A stretch of DNA of 5,621 nt. It comes from Alphaproteobacteria bacterium (GTDB lineage Bacteria; Pseudomonadota; Alphaproteobacteria; ATCC43930; CGMCC-115725). Every line of letters begins with the position of its first letter. Positions within the stretch are counted from its first letter, which is position 1. Both the position numbers and the translations under genes were made by a program. The notes under the pieces are model-generated. The model searched no databases. It saw only the letters and a program-made list of their open reading frames with translations, and had not been told where the DNA came from. This document shows positions 5,183 through 5,621 of this stretch, piece by piece. The stretch covers positions 1 through 5,621 of the forward strand of contig JASHRZ010000075.1 of NCBI GenBank assembly GCA_030037055.1, written 5' to 3'.

Positions 5183-5200
5183 CGACATCGTCCTATGTCG
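5183..5200 (+). terminator. Hairpin after the 67-residue membrane protein gene
   Basis: CGACAT (5183-5188) and ATGTCG (5195-5200) form a perfect 6-bp stem with a 6-nt loop, starting 21 nt after the stop codon. No T run follows. It may assist termination. The rest of 5162-5421 contains no supported gene; a frame from ATG 5283 overlaps the next gene out of frame and lacks a ribosome-binding site. Confidence 0.3.
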
Positions 5201-5421
5201 CGGCGGCCTCGGAAGATCCGGATCCGGCCGCTCGCGACCGCCGGCCACGCTCGGCCAAGCGCGTTTCGTTGCTGCCGCTTATATGGAATCGCGCGTCAAT
5301 CCGTCTCGCTTCTTAATGCTGAGCGGCGTTATTTTTGCGCCCTTGCCGCTCGACAAGCCGGCCGGGTACAGCCCGGGTTTCGTCGGCTTGCCGGAGCTCT
5401 CGGCCAGAAGGGCGCATCACC

Positions 5422-5621
5422 ATGGCGGAATACGGCGGGATGGCGGTCGCCGCCTATATGCTGACCTATACGCTCATCCGGAAGCTCGAGGCCAAGAATG
5501 TTCTGACGCGCCTCGAAGCCGAAGATCTGATCGAGGGAGCGATCCGGCAGCTGCAAGGGCCGGGCCCCGCCGAAGCGGCGATCAAGGAGGCCCATTCGAT
5601 CCTTCAGGAGACGTTGAGCCT
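5422..5621 (+). CDS. Hypothetical helical protein, 5' part only
   Basis: The first 66 residues are in the window and the gene runs off the right edge. The codon pattern (G/C third positions throughout) and the amphipathic composition show real coding. The start MAEYGGMAVAAYMLTYTLIR (1-20) is followed by KLEAKNVLTRLEAEDLIEGA (21-40) and, after a GPGPAE turn, a third helix (AAIKEAHSILQETLS). It reads as an all-helical, probably cytoplasmic small protein; residues 5-18 are mildly hydrophobic but interrupted. No family is recognised. Start: ATG 5422 with AGAAGGG (5406-5412) about 9 nt upstream, a longish spacing. The frame has no better start nearby. Confidence 0.82.
   Translation, partial: MAEYGGMAVAAYMLTYTLIRKLEAKNVLTRLEAEDLIEGAIRQLQGPGPAEAAIKEAHSILQETLS

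Noticed and set aside
5283..5621. Plus-strand frame from ATG 5283 without a stop in the window
   Set aside because: It overlaps the 5422 gene out of frame, has no ribosome-binding site, and becomes Arg/Gly-rich after position 5410.

Overview
This is a GC-rich chromosomal window from an alphaproteobacterium, probably of the order Hyphomicrobiales (Rhizobiales). The evidence is codon use strongly biased to G/C in the third position, a PAS_5-type protein, and a degenerate intergenic element that reads on the minus strand as the pseudo-peptide 'DTGVSAFGRPGHDG', of a sort often seen as junk ORFs in alphaproteobacterial genomes. The order-level placement is inference. No ribosomal or tRNA gene is visible.

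Layout, left to right. (1) The left edge holds the C-terminal remnant of an rve/IS481-like transposase on the minus strand, in a frame closed upstream by a stop, followed by about 320 bp of non-coding DNA. (2) A possible 33-residue membrane miniprotein (437-538) precedes a PAS-domain protein (712-1389). An AT-rich stretch between them carries a direct repeat of about three helical turns. (3) Convergent to it, 1440-2036 on the minus strand encodes a 198-residue protein with a winged-helix-like N-terminus and no recognised function. (4) Divergent from that is purU (2265-3128), formyltetrahydrofolate deformylase, the one gene whose function is secure. (5) About 350 bp of hairpin-rich intergenic DNA follows. 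(6) Three short minus-strand genes (4628 down to 3481) form a likely envelope operon: a single-pass membrane protein, a periplasmic OmpA-like domain protein and a small secreted protein. Upstream lies a perfect 14-bp palindrome inside a promoter-like arrangement. (7) Divergent from it is a 67-residue single-pass membrane protein (4958-5161). (8) A helical protein of unknown function starts at 5422 and runs off the right edge.

Apart from purU (one-carbon metabolism) and the sensor-like PAS protein, the window is dominated by small envelope proteins. The three-gene minus-strand cluster is the best candidate for an undescribed unit. Its central protein has the peptidoglycan-binding fold, and its neighbours supply an inner-membrane segment and an exported partner. 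A joint function is inference; no defence, CRISPR or mobile system beyond the transposase remnant is visible.
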